This document shows positions 55,892 to 64,000 of a stretch of DNA of 64,000 nucleotides, in pieces. The stretch is taken from contig NZ_JADZAT010000032.1 in NCBI RefSeq assembly GCF_020852455.1, positions 124,001-188,000 of the forward strand, read 5' to 3'. The translations under genes and the position numbers were made by a program. Every line of letters starts with the position of its first letter. Position 1 is the stretch's first letter. The notes below the pieces were generated by a model, which saw only the letters and a program-made list of their open reading frames with translations, was not told the DNA's origin and did not search any database. The stretch comes from Novosphingobium sp. (GTDB lineage Bacteria; Pseudomonadota; Alphaproteobacteria; Sphingomonadales; Sphingomonadaceae).

Positions 55892-56380
55892 TTAGCGCTT
55901 CGAGAACTGGAAGCTGCGGCGAGCCTTGGCCCGGCCGTACTTCTTGCGTTCGACCACGCGGCTGTCGCGGGTCAGGAAGCCAGCGGCCTTGACCGCGCCG
56001 CGCAGCGCCGGTTCGAACTTGGCCAGCGCCTGGGCGATACCGTGCTTGACGGCACCGGCCTGGCCCGAAAGCCCGCCGCCCTTGACGGTGGCGATCACGT
56101 CGTACTGGCCGGCGCGGTCGGCAACCTGGAACGGCTGGTCGATCACCAGGCGCAGCGTCGGACGCGCGAAGTAGACTTCCTGGTCGCGGCCGTTGACCAC
56201 AACCTTGCCCGAGCCGGGCTTGATCCAGACGCGGGCGACGGCGTCCTTGCGGCGGCCGGTGGCATAGGCACGGCCCTGGGCGTCGACTTCCTTTTCGCGC
56301 AGCGGCGCAGCCGGAGCGGCCGGGGTTTCGGCGACGGTCGAGAGATCTGCGAGATCGGTGACGGTAGTGTCAGACATCAT
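55892..56380 (-). CDS. rpsI: 30S ribosomal protein S9
   Basis: A 162-residue S9 with a short acidic N-terminal extension ([22 protein letters not shown]) common in Alphaproteobacteria. The core has [20 protein letters not shown] and ends in the basic C-terminal tail [17 protein letters not shown], which contacts P-site tRNA. ATG 56380 overlaps the rplM stop (ATGA); ATG 56377 is equally possible. Confidence 0.98.
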   Translation of the reverse strand: MMSDTTVTDLADLSTVAETPAAPAAPLREKEVDAQGRAYATGRRKDAVARVWIKPGSGKVVVNGRDQEVYFARPTLRLVIDQPFQVADRAGQYDVIATVKGGGLSGQAGAVKHGIAQALAKFEPALRGAVKAAGFLTRDSRVVERKKYGRAKARRSFQFSKR

Positions 56381-56856
56381 GCACCCACCTTGTTCTTGCG
56401 GTTGAGGGCGGCCACGTCGAGCGGCTGGGGCTGGGTGCCACCATGCGGATGCTCCGAGCCGGCGTAGAGGTGCAGCGCGCGCATCTGCGCACGGCCCAGC
56501 GGACCACGCGGGATCATGCGTTCAACGGCCTTTTCCAGCACGCGCTCGGGGAAGCGGCCGGCCAGGACCTTGTCCGCGGTCACTTCCTTGATGCCGCCGG
56601 CATAGCCGGTGTGCTTGTAATAGGTCTGCTGCTTGAGCTTGTTGCCGGTGAACTTCACCTTGTCGGCGTTGATCACGACGACATGGTCGCCGCAATCGAC
56701 GTGCGGGGTGAAGCTTGGCTTGTGCTTGCCGCGCAGGTGATTGGCGATGATCACCGCGAGGCGACCGACCACCAGACCTTCGGCATCAATCAGATGCCAC
56801 TTCTTTTCCACCTCGGCCGGCTTGATCGACCGGGTGACCTTGCTGAGCGCCTTCAT
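56377..56856 (-). CDS. rplM: 50S ribosomal protein L13
   Basis: The 159-residue L13 has [47 protein letters not shown] and [20 protein letters not shown], all family signatures. It is the first gene of the rplM-rpsI pair. A hairpin at 56936-56952 lies in its leader about 80 bases upstream. Confidence 0.98.
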   Translation of the reverse strand: MKALSKVTRSIKPAEVEKKWHLIDAEGLVVGRLAVIIANHLRGKHKPSFTPHVDCGDHVVVINADKVKFTGNKLKQQTYYKHTGYAGGIKEVTADKVLAGRFPERVLEKAVERMIPRGPLGRAQMRALHLYAGSEHPHGGTQPQPLDVAALNRKNKVGA

Positions 56857-56935
56857 GGCCAGCTTTCCTTTATCCTAAGGAGTCAAATCCCGTGAACCAC
56901 GCGATTCGGTTTGTCCGAACCCACGCGAAGGCGCG

Positions 56936-56952
56936 CCCTTTCGTCGAAAGGG
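56936..56952 (-). promoter_or_regulatory. Leader hairpin and TTGACT upstream of rplM
   Basis: CCCTTT and AAAGGG arms around a CGTCG loop lie 80 bases before rplM. A TTGACT on the minus strand at 56960-56965 could be a -35, but no convincing -10 follows. L13 leaders regulate rplM-rpsI in some bacteria; the match here is only positional. Confidence 0.3.
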
Positions 56953-57015
56953 ACGATCAAGTCAAGCATTTGGGCGGGTTTGCAGAGAGGTAAAATAATA
57001 CCGACGCCGAAATGG

Positions 57016-57750
57016 TCAGGCAGAAGCGGGTTCGAATGTCCAGATCTCACGCGAGATGCGCTTTGAGCCCGAAAGCAGGGTAACCACAGTGCGTTCGATC
57101 GTCTGCGGCAGGCCGCAGGGCAACAGCCGGTCAACCCGGGTGACCACTTCGATCTGGCCCTGCGCACCGCCGGGCAACGTGACCATCCGCGACTGGCGGT
57201 GTTCGCCCGGGCGAACCAGGAACAGGTCGGTCGGCCAGGGCGAACCGGCCCTGGCCGTCATCGCCTGGCCGATTACCCGGGTGCCCATTTGCAGGCTTTC
57301 GGGCTTCATGCCGGATTGCGCGAGCAGGACACTCGCCCGGCTGGCCATCTGGTCATGCGCCTGGCGGTCGATCGGCTTGCCTTCGGCATCGACCAGGATC
57401 GCACCTCGCTGGTCGAGAAAAACCGGAAACATCGAACTGTCGTCGCGGCGGCGTTCGATATCGGCCAGGCCGTTCAGCACCGGCGGCACTTCTACCACGA
57501 CATTGACCAGCTTGCCGTCAAGTCGATAGCCGCCACTTTCCGGCTTGAACTGCACGGCATAGCGGCGCGTGACCTTGATCAGATTGCCGTCCGAAAGTTC
57601 GCGGATCACCGTGCGGGACAGGATCAGGTTTTCTCGCGGCGGCACGAACTGTTCAGCCGTGGGAGGCTCAACCGCCTGGGCAAAGGAACCGGGCAGCAGC
57701 ACGGGAAGCATTGCGGCGGCGCCAGCGAGCAGGACGATCCGGGCCTTCAT
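57016..57750 (-). CDS. Hypothetical secreted protein
   Basis: The 244-residue protein has a signal peptide (LLAGAAAMLPVLLPGSFAQAVE). The mature part starts PPTAEQFVPPRENLILSRTVIREL, has a basic RRYAVQF strand and a long helical section. One Cys (RLLPCGLPQTIERTV) is present. I do not recognise the family. The ATG at 57750 precedes the signal peptide and is preferred to the longer frame. The 265-base gap to ctaA contains only weak palindromes. Confidence 0.7.
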   Translation of the reverse strand: MKARIVLLAGAAAMLPVLLPGSFAQAVEPPTAEQFVPPRENLILSRTVIRELSDGNLIKVTRRYAVQFKPESGGYRLDGKLVNVVVEVPPVLNGLADIERRRDDSSMFPVFLDQRGAILVDAEGKPIDRQAHDQMASRASVLLAQSGMKPESLQMGTRVIGQAMTARAGSPWPTDLFLVRPGEHRQSRMVTLPGGAQGQIEVVTRVDRLLPCGLPQTIERTVVTLLSGSKRISREIWTFEPASA

Positions 57751-58015
57751 GCCGCCAACCCCGAAAAGAGCGGACCTGCAGGGTGCAAGGGTGCGCGCCG
57801 CGCCACTGCGGCAGCAAGCCATGCTGTTTCAGCCCAGCTCAGCACGCTCCACTCCTTTGCCGGCTTGCCCTGGCCCGGTCGACGGGCCGGCAGATGCCAA
57901 GACCTGTCAGCATTCGCGCAGGACAGCGGCCTTTCGTCAAGTATTTGTACTAATGATACCGCCAATCCGGACGCAAGAATTCCAGTCCGCTGTTCTAACG
58001 CCTTGAGAATTTGCG

Positions 58016-59077
58016 TTACTTGCGACCCAGCCGGTGGACACCCCAAACCGTGGCCAGCACCAGCAAGGCCCCCGTCAATTGGTGCAGAACGGCCAGCCAC
58101 AGCGCAATCCCGCTGTAGATCGTTGCGATTCCCAGCAGGATCTGCGTTCCGAATGCACTGTGAATCGCCACCGAAGCGCGGCGATCAAGCGGACGCAGGC
58201 GCCGCGCCAGCACAACCAGAACAGCAACAGCAACCCAGGCCCACCAGCGATGGGTGAAATGGATCAGGTAGGGATCGTTGACAAAGGCATGGGTCAGCCC
58301 TTGCGACCAGTCGATCCCGGCCGGAACGACCAGGCCCTGCATCAGCGGCCAGGCCTGCCAGTTGAACCACCCGCCGCCCGCGACTGGCCCGGCCCGCAAG
58401 CCTGCCAGCAAGGCACCATAGAACAGTTGCAGGACAAGGATCGCAAGCGCCAGTGTGCCCAGCCTGGTCGGCCGCGCCTTGCCATCGCCGCGGGCATTGG
58501 CGCGCAGGTCCAGCGCGGTCCAGGCCAGGCAGCCCAGTGTGGTCAAGGCCAGCAGCAGGTGGGTCGCCAGGCGGAAGTGGCTGACCTTCACATCGTGGGT
58601 CAGCCCGGATTTGACCATCCACCAGCCGACCACGCCCTGCAGTCCGCCCAGCGCGAGCAGGCCGACCAGCCGCAGGTGGAAGCCCTTAGGGATCGCCTTT
58701 CGCACCCAGAACCAGGCCAGCGGCAGGGCAAAGGCCAGTCCGATCACGCGCCCGATCAGGCGGTGGAACCATTCCCAGAAGAAGATGAACTTGTAATCGG
58801 CCAGGGTCATGCCGGCCGGGCCGTTTACCTCGGTATATTGCGGTATCTGCTGGTAGGCTGCGAACTGGGCCTGCCACTCGGCTTCGCTGAGCGGGGGCAG
58901 GGCGCCTGAAACCGGCTTCCATTCGGTGATCGACAGCCCGGATTCGGTCAACCGGGTGATCCCGCCGACCGCCACCATTACAACGACCATCGCCGCGACT
59001 GTCCACAGCCACCACGAAAGGGCAAGTGGACGCGGCCGGACGGGGTGGTTCGGTGCTTGAGTCGCGGCACTGGTCAT
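58016..59077 (-). CDS. ctaA: Haem A synthase (CtaA/Cox15)
   Basis: CtaA oxidises haem O to haem A for cytochrome aa3 oxidases. The 353-residue membrane protein has eight predicted helices in two four-helix halves. The pairs of haem-ligand histidines are visible in FWEWFHRLIGRVIGLAF, SHFRLATHLLLAL, HFTHRWWAWVAVAVL and LHQLTGALLVLA. It is the type without the Cys-pair loop. The ATG at 59077 precedes the first helix. It is divergent from the MerC-like gene. Confidence 0.93.
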   Translation of the reverse strand: MTSAATQAPNHPVRPRPLALSWWLWTVAAMVVVMVAVGGITRLTESGLSITEWKPVSGALPPLSEAEWQAQFAAYQQIPQYTEVNGPAGMTLADYKFIFFWEWFHRLIGRVIGLAFALPLAWFWVRKAIPKGFHLRLVGLLALGGLQGVVGWWMVKSGLTHDVKVSHFRLATHLLLALTTLGCLAWTALDLRANARGDGKARPTRLGTLALAILVLQLFYGALLAGLRAGPVAGGGWFNWQAWPLMQGLVVPAGIDWSQGLTHAFVNDPYLIHFTHRWWAWVAVAVLVVLARRLRPLDRRASVAIHSAFGTQILLGIATIYSGIALWLAVLHQLTGALLVLATVWGVHRLGRK

Positions 59078-59170
59078 GGCCGGCGCTGTGCTGCGCCAAG
59101 CGGCAAAGCGCAAGCTGCAAGCGGCGAAAAAAGGCAGCTGCCCCTTGATAGACGTTACATCGTCACATAC

Positions 59171-59551
59171 ATGCACCGCGTGCGTGAAGCATTGGTCTTG
59201 ATTCGCAACCGGCTCGACCGGGTTGGCGTCCTCCTTTCGGGGCTTTGTGCGTTGCACTGCCTCGCGGGCGTGCTGCTGGTCGCGGGACTTGGGCTGGGCG
59301 GCGAATTCCTGCTTGCCCCGATCTTTCACCGGGTTGGCCTGGTGCTGGCCATTGCGGTTGGCGCGGCCACGCTGGTACTGGGCGTCGTCAAGCATGGCGA
59401 CCCGCTGCCGCTGCAGGTCGGCGCGGCGGGAATCGCCTTCATGTCGGTTGCGCTGTTCGTCGGGCATGGCCTGCCCGAAGCGGTGTTGACCGTGCTGGGC
59501 GTCGCGCTGTTGGGCTGGGCGCATCTGCGCAACTTGCGCCACAGCGCCTGA
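59171..59551 (+). CDS. MerC domain protein
   Basis: A 126-residue membrane protein with the MerC opening: LDRVGVLLSGLCALHCLAGVLLV. The Cys pair (CALHC) is in the first helix as in mercury transporters. It has four helices. MerC-like proteins in Alphaproteobacteria are not always tied to mercury; some accompany zinc-responsive genes. No mer operon or Zur gene is near. ATG at 59171 is the start that gives the domain. Confidence 0.75.
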   Translation: MHRVREALVLIRNRLDRVGVLLSGLCALHCLAGVLLVAGLGLGGEFLLAPIFHRVGLVLAIAVGAATLVLGVVKHGDPLPLQVGAAGIAFMSVALFVGHGLPEAVLTVLGVALLGWAHLRNLRHSA

Positions 59552-59569
59552 ACGCTATTGGCATGGGGC

Positions 59570-60550
59570 ATGACCGCCTCACTCTCCCTGACCGTCAACG
59601 GTGAACCGCGCCGCGCCGCGCCGGGTTCGATCGCCGATCTTGTCCGCAGCCTCGAGCTTGATCCCGCCAAGGTCGCGGTCGAGCGTAACGGCGAGATCGT
59701 CCCGCGCTCCAGCCTGGGCGAAGCCGCGCTGGGTGACGGCGACGTGCTGGAGATCGTCCATTTCGTCGGCGGCGGACAGGGTGAGGATACCTGGACCGTC
59801 GCGGGCCGCACCTTCCGTTCGCGGCTGATCGTCGGCACCGGCAAGTACAAGGATTTCGAACAGAACGCGGCTGCGGTCGCGGCCTCGGGCGCGGAGATCG
59901 TCACGGTCGCGGTGCGCCGGGTCAACGTCAGCGATCCCAAGGCCCCGATGCTGACCGACTTCATCGATCCCAAAAAGATCACCTACCTGCCCAACACCGC
60001 CGGGTGCTTCACCGCCGAGGATGCGATCCGCACCTTGCGGCTGGCGCGCGAGGCGGGCGGCTGGGACCTGGTCAAGCTGGAAGTGCTGGGCGAAGCGCGC
60101 ACGCTCTATCCCGACATGCGCGAGACGCTGAAGGCCTGCGAAGTGCTGGCGAACGAAGGCTTCCTCCCGATGGTCTACTGCGTCGACGATCCGATTGCCG
60201 CCAAGCAGATGGAAAGCGCCGGGGCGGTCGCGGTGATGCCCTTGGGCGCGCCGATCGGCTCAGGACTCGGCATCCAGAACCGGGTAACGATCCGCCTGAT
60301 CGTTGAAGGAGCCAGCGTGCCGGTGCTGGTCGATGCCGGGGTCGGCACCGCCAGCGACGCTGCCGTGGCGATGGAGCTGGGCTGCGACGGGGTGCTGATG
60401 AACACCGCGATCGCCGAGGCGAAGGACCCGCTGCGGATGGCCAGGGCGATGAAGCTGGCGGTCGAGGCCGGGCGCGATGCTTACCTTTCAGGCCGCATGG
60501 CGACGCGCAAATATGCCGATCCCAGCAGTCCGCTGGCCGGGCTGATTTAG
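59570..60550 (+). CDS. ThiS-ThiG fusion: sulfur carrier and thiazole synthase
   Basis: A 326-residue fusion. Residues 1-65 are a ThiS ubiquitin-like carrier ([19 protein letters not shown], ending [11 protein letters not shown]). Residues 73-326 are ThiG ([19 protein letters not shown], then VRRVNVSD and [61 protein letters not shown]). ThiG makes the thiazole of thiamine using sulfur from ThiS-COSH. The fusion buries the Gly-Gly tail that must be activated by adenylation, so cleavage or a different sulfur route is implied. The start is ATG 59570. Confidence 0.9.
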   Translation: MTASLSLTVNGEPRRAAPGSIADLVRSLELDPAKVAVERNGEIVPRSSLGEAALGDGDVLEIVHFVGGGQGEDTWTVAGRTFRSRLIVGTGKYKDFEQNAAAVAASGAEIVTVAVRRVNVSDPKAPMLTDFIDPKKITYLPNTAGCFTAEDAIRTLRLAREAGGWDLVKLEVLGEARTLYPDMRETLKACEVLANEGFLPMVYCVDDPIAAKQMESAGAVAVMPLGAPIGSGLGIQNRVTIRLIVEGASVPVLVDAGVGTASDAAVAMELGCDGVLMNTAIAEAKDPLRMARAMKLAVEAGRDAYLSGRMATRKYADPSSPLAGLI

Positions 60551-61149
60551 TCCGCTTTCCGCAGCAGGATCATCACAAAGCGCGATTCGCTGCCTTCGTA
60601 GCCGCGCCCCTCGCCGATCTCGATTTTGACCTCTGACCAGTTGCCGGCGGCGGCGTAATAGCTGCGCAGCTCTGCCTCGCTCGGGTAATTGTAATACCGT
60701 CCCAACCGGTCGCGGCCCTCGCTGCCGGCGGTCTTGTAGGTGGCGCAGTGCCAGCCTCCCGGCCTGAGCGCCCGCCAGATCCGCGTCAGCACCTGGGGCA
60801 GGCCATCGCGTGGGACATGCAACAGTGAAGCGGTCGCAACGATGCCGTCATAGGCTTCCACGGCGTCCAGTTCGTCGAACCGCATGACCCGCACAGCCCG
60901 GCCCAGCCGCGCTTCGGCCTGGGCGGCCATTTCGGGAACCCCGTCACTCGGCTCGACCCGAAATCCTCGCGATTCCATCAGCGCGGCATCGCGCCCCGAA
61001 CCGCAGCCCAGCTCCAGAATCAGTGCGTCCCGGGGCAAACGCTCCATAAAGGGATCGAGATGCCGCCCGATCTTGCCCAGCTCGGACGCGGCATAGACGG
61101 ACGCTTCATGCGCATAGAAGGCCAGCGTGGTCCGGTCGAACTCGGGCAT
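60547..61149 (-). CDS. SAM-dependent methyltransferase (class I)
   Basis: A 200-residue class I methyltransferase. The SAM loop is [20 protein letters not shown], followed by an acidic [12 protein letters not shown] and the later [22 protein letters not shown]. The opening [19 protein letters not shown] resembles the tellurite-resistance/SmtA-like group, whose substrates vary. It converges on thiSG with a 4-base overlap. ATG 61149 is preferred; a TTG at 61185 would add 12 residues. Confidence 0.82.
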   Translation of the reverse strand: MPEFDRTTLAFYAHEASVYAASELGKIGRHLDPFMERLPRDALILELGCGSGRDAALMESRGFRVEPSDGVPEMAAQAEARLGRAVRVMRFDELDAVEAYDGIVATASLLHVPRDGLPQVLTRIWRALRPGGWHCATYKTAGSEGRDRLGRYYNYPSEAELRSYYAAAGNWSEVKIEIGEGRGYEGSESRFVMILLRKAD

Positions 61150-61275
61150 GATGGGCACTAACTCCTGATCCGTAGAATCCACCAAGCGCTACACAGCCCG
61201 GTGATAGCCATCGTGGTTAACGGGATCATAACCATATTCTGATGATCTGTACCCCGTTCCAACCGGGGGCTAGAC

Positions 61276-61803
61276 ATGGGTACTACAGGCACCGCTTCGC
61301 TGACCATCGCCGAACTGCGCGAATTTGCCAGCTTCACCGCAGGCGAGCAGCGCTATATCAAGCGCAGCCTTGATATTGGCCTTGGCCGGCAGGATGCGTT
61401 CAAGCTGTGGGCGCGCGATGCAGGTGAAAATGCCTCGATTCGTAGCCAATATGTCGCCTACCAGGAACTCAAGGGTCTGCGCGGCCGGGTTCCGGCCGAG
61501 AGCTCGTTCGACGCGCTCGAAGCGTTCATGGGCAAGCTGATCCGGATCGCCGCTTTCGATCTCGCACAGGATCGGCTGACCTGCTTTTCCGCCTTCCGGT
61601 TCCTGTATGAGCGTCTGCTCGGCGCCGACGTGCGGCCATTCCTGCCCAGCGCCTTCTGCGCCGCGAGCGCCCTGCCGCAGATCCGCCCAGACCGGCGCAA
61701 GCACCTGCTGCAATCGATCAGCGAAGCCGCCGCAACCGCACCCGGCTGGTCGGCGCGCGAACCCAGCTTCTATCCTGAATGGGTCGAGAAGGAAGCGGCC
61801 TGA
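61276..61803 (+). CDS. Hypothetical protein
   Basis: A 175-residue protein: MGTTGTASLTIAELREFASF at the start and a helical body with LYERLLGADVRPFLPSAFCAAS. It is mostly alpha-helical with one Cys. I do not recognise it. A GGGGG ribosome-binding run precedes the ATG. It lies 130 bases before a larger unrecognised gene on the same strand, and the two may be co-transcribed. Confidence 0.65.
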   Translation: MGTTGTASLTIAELREFASFTAGEQRYIKRSLDIGLGRQDAFKLWARDAGENASIRSQYVAYQELKGLRGRVPAESSFDALEAFMGKLIRIAAFDLAQDRLTCFSAFRFLYERLLGADVRPFLPSAFCAASALPQIRPDRRKHLLQSISEAAATAPGWSAREPSFYPEWVEKEAA

Positions 61804-61933
61804 GCCTGAGGGGGCGGGCCGGCGATCCGGCTTGTCCGGCGCACCACGCCACAAAAACTCGCCTGCGGGTAACGCCAAATAAACCAATTGGCGCGCAGTT
61901 TCCCCTGGTGCCGAGCACCCCGGGGGTAGCCTA

Positions 61934-63652
61934 GTGACGACGATTGCCATCAATGGCCTGAGCGAGGAAGAGTTTCGCCGCTCAATCGAAAGCGGGCTAC
62001 GGCGCGGACGCGCCGGTGAATCCGTCGAAAAACTGCGCGAGCTGATCGCGCCCTTTGCCGGACCCGGCAAGGTGCTGCCCGAACGCTTTCTGACCGTCGA
62101 AGCATCCGACCTGGTGATCCGGGGCTGGGAGAATCTGGGCGATCACGTCCGCAAGCACGATCGGCCAGGCCGGCCGGTTACCGCGCTGACCATTGCCTTC
62201 GGCTGGCCGGGTGAGGATGTGCCCCAGCCCGATGAGTCCGGACGGCTCAGTCCCCTGGTCGAAGTCGGTTATTACAACGACGATTCCTACCCCTTCTCGC
62301 GCTCGGGCCGCGAAGACCTGCTCGATGGCTATTCGCTCCACGGTTGCACCTGGGCGGATGACAGCGCAGGCAGCGATACCGCGCTGTTGCTTGAAGGGAT
62401 CAGCGATCTGCACGGGGCGCTGGCCCTGCTCGAAGCGCGGCTGCTGGCCTGCGAAGAGCCCGATCCCGACGAGATCTGCGCCGGTTCGCTCGGCTCATGC
62501 CTGCTCTCGGCGCTGCTTTACCAGGCGGTCAGCGCCAAGGTGGCCCAGGAAGGCCTGCCGCGCCCGCTTTGTGTGATGGCCGGCAGCAACGGCGTCTATC
62601 CCTATTTCGATGCCCCGGTCACCGGAATGCCGGTTGAAGTGCTCAAGGCCGCCAAGGCAGAGGATGAAGACGAAGGTCCGGTCGATGCCGGTGTGCCTGG
62701 TCCGCGCTATTCCAGCCTGCTGCTGACCGGGATCCGCCGCGCCCCCAAGCGCGCGGTGCTGGTGCTTCAGGAAAGCGAAGAGGAAATGGCGGTGCGGATC
62801 GCGCATCTGCGCGGGCTCAACCATGGTTCCGATGAAGCTCCCGCACCGGTCCCGACCCAGACGGATCTGCCGCCGCCCGAGGTGCCCCGCGCCGAGGACG
62901 AATCGATCACCGATTCGCCGATCAGCCCGCTGATGACCAAGAAGCACGCTAGCCACGGCTGGGATTTCCGTGACATGCTTGGCCCGCGTGAGGACCACGA
63001 GGCCAATGGCGCCGATGCTGACGCTGCCCCGTCCACTGCGACCGACTTTTCGGACTGGGAAGATTTCGATCCGCTCGACAGCAGCTTCGATGCCGAAGCA
63101 GAGGTTGCCGAGACGGAGTCCAGTCTCGGACAGTTCGAGGAACCGTTCGACCTGACCGACCCGGCCTGGCCCGAGATCGAATCACACGAAGCCGATCTGG
63201 CCGATCAGACTGCGCCCGCCGAAGTGGTCGAGCCGGTCGCGCAGGAACCGGCCGAGCCCGGCTTTTCGCTGATCGATCCGGCCGATCCGGTTGCCATTAC
63301 CCTTGAGCAGCGGCTGCAATCGCTGATTGCCGATCCGCTGCGCACCGAGGTGCCCGAAACGGAGGACATAGACGAGCTGGCCCTGACCGACGACCAGATG
63401 CTCGAACCGGCAGATCCGCCTGTCATTCCCGAAGTGACTGTGCCGCACTGGCCGCTGGGGCTGGGCTGGCTGGAAACCGAAACAGATCCCGAACCCACGC
63501 CCGAGCCGCGGATCGCCGAAATCGAACTGCCCGAGATCGAGCCGGAGCCCGTGCTGCTCCGGCCCGGCCTGTGGGAACGGTTCCGTGCCTGGCTGGGGCC
63601 GATTCGCCGACCAGCCCCGCCACCGGGGCGCAGCCGCAGGATCAGGCCCTGA
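61934..63652 (+). CDS. Large acidic hypothetical protein
   Basis: The 572-residue protein is in three parts. The N-terminal third (about 1-290) looks folded, with AINGLSEEEFRRSIESGLRRG and several Trp and Cys, and a segment GRLSPLVEVGYYNDDSYPFS. The middle and C-terminal part is highly acidic and disordered (repeated DPADP, EPEP and ETE stretches, about 350-540). A basic end PIRRPAPPPGRSRRIRP closes it. I do not recognise any family. The start is GTG at 61934. It may be anchored by the N-terminal domain with the tail as an interaction platform. Confidence 0.6.
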   Translation: MTTIAINGLSEEEFRRSIESGLRRGRAGESVEKLRELIAPFAGPGKVLPERFLTVEASDLVIRGWENLGDHVRKHDRPGRPVTALTIAFGWPGEDVPQPDESGRLSPLVEVGYYNDDSYPFSRSGREDLLDGYSLHGCTWADDSAGSDTALLLEGISDLHGALALLEARLLACEEPDPDEICAGSLGSCLLSALLYQAVSAKVAQEGLPRPLCVMAGSNGVYPYFDAPVTGMPVEVLKAAKAEDEDEGPVDAGVPGPRYSSLLLTGIRRAPKRAVLVLQESEEEMAVRIAHLRGLNHGSDEAPAPVPTQTDLPPPEVPRAEDESITDSPISPLMTKKHASHGWDFRDMLGPREDHEANGADADAAPSTATDFSDWEDFDPLDSSFDAEAEVAETESSLGQFEEPFDLTDPAWPEIESHEADLADQTAPAEVVEPVAQEPAEPGFSLIDPADPVAITLEQRLQSLIADPLRTEVPETEDIDELALTDDQMLEPADPPVIPEVTVPHWPLGLGWLETETDPEPTPEPRIAEIELPEIEPEPVLLRPGLWERFRAWLGPIRRPAPPPGRSRRIRP

Positions 63653-63785
63653 TCGCGGGTTTTAGCGCTGCATTCGAATTTTTTGGCTTCGCGCATTTTC
63701 CAAATCGACAAAGCGCAAACAAACGTGCATGCAGTCGCGCGGCTCGCCACGCGCGGGCATCGGGTAACACTAAGGGGATTCCCAA

Positions 63786-63983
63786 ATGAAGAAGATCGCT
63801 CTGTTTGCCGCTATCGCTGCCGGTTCGCTGGCTGTCGCCGCTTGCGGCGAAAAGAAGGAAGAAGCTGCTCCGGTCGCTGAAGAAACCGCTGCTGCTGCCG
63901 ACGCTGGTTCGGAAGCTGCTGCTGACGCTTCGGGCGCTGCCTCGGAAGACGCTTCGGCCGCTTCGAGCGAAGCTGCCAAGTAA
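63786..63983 (+). CDS. Small alanine-rich lipoprotein
   Basis: A 65-residue protein with a lipoprotein signal (MKKIALFAAIAAGSLAVAAC, cleavage before Cys). The mature part is a low-complexity Ala/Glu/Ser chain (EKKEEAAPVAEETAAAADAG and onward). An AAGGGGA ribosome-binding site precedes the ATG. Codons are enriched in GCT, unlike most of the window, which suggests high expression. Function unknown. Confidence 0.7.
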   Translation: MKKIALFAAIAAGSLAVAACGEKKEEAAPVAEETAAAADAGSEAAADASGAASEDASAASSEAAK

Positions 63984-64000
63984 GCTTTCAAGCTGAACGA

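Noticed and set aside
57872..57888. GGCCCG/CGGGCC hairpin between the secreted protein and ctaA
   Set aside because: Only six base pairs in GC-rich DNA without a T-run; too likely by chance.
59735..59810. Frameshift separating ThiS from ThiG
   Set aside because: The frame is continuous through the linker, and both halves are in frame, so a real fusion is the simpler reading.

Overview
The window is about 64 kb of high-GC chromosome from an alphaproteobacterium, most likely of the order Sphingomonadales (Novosphingobium, Sphingomonas or Erythrobacteraceae type). I base this on recognised protein families and gene order, not on a search. The markers are the mnmE-mnmG-rsmG-parA-parB string, hemE beside a PPDK regulatory protein, Caulobacter-type parS sites, small alphaproteobacterial families (DUF1491, DUF6489, PopZ/DUF2497), a ThiS-ThiG fusion and a DUF4402 protein with its own chaperone and usher-like partner. 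No rRNA, tRNA, CRISPR array, transposase or prophage was seen.

Layout. 1-5.3 kb: a tightly overlapping minus-strand run led by hemB (two GNAT acetyltransferases, a membrane/spermidine-synthase fusion, a gamma-carbonic-anhydrase-like protein, DUF167). 5.3-11.2 kb: an M23 peptidase, then a plus-strand run of Suv3-like helicase, S4 protein, ferredoxin and CarD, with an unusual cluster of hairpins before carD. 11.2-19.7 kb: metabolic and envelope genes (adhesin-like lipoprotein, Sua5, two acyl-CoA dehydrogenases, DUF815 ATPase, PQQ-type sugar dehydrogenase, free-Met-sulfoxide reductase). 19.8-24.1 kb: a compact fibre-assembly locus (usher-like protein, chaperone, DUF4402 subunit). 24.2-33.1 kb: parB, parA, rsmG, mnmG, mnmE and rho with four parS sites. 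33.2-40.8 kb: hemJ, an AT-rich insertion carrying an outer-membrane barrel gene, hemE, the probable replication origin (about 36.12-36.44 kb), then PPSR, maf, aroE, coaE, dnaQ and hpf. 40.9-51.5 kb: ptsN, a cell-wall hydrolase, xthA, erpA, small redox and CBS proteins, an S9 peptidase, a PopZ-like polar protein, tolC, a Pcm-like protein and class I fumarase. 51.5-55.9 kb: a small HTH protein behind an SOS-like repeat, a LytS/LytTR two-component pair, a phosphoesterase and a decayed HPP-family gene. 55.9-64 kb: rplM-rpsI, ctaA, a MerC-like protein, thiSG, a methyltransferase, two unrecognised proteins and a small lipoprotein.

How it fits together. The centre looks like the chromosome's replication and segregation control region. 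The origin candidate sits between divergent hemE and PPSR; ParA, ParB and four parS sites lie 8-12 kb to one side, and a PopZ-like pole anchor lies 11 kb to the other. Genes immediately on both sides point away from the origin, as expected for co-orientation with replication forks. The most unusual regions are the minimal chaperone/usher-like locus, the hairpin cluster before carD, the operator-rich AT patch between hemJ and hemE, and two unrecognised proteins near the right end.
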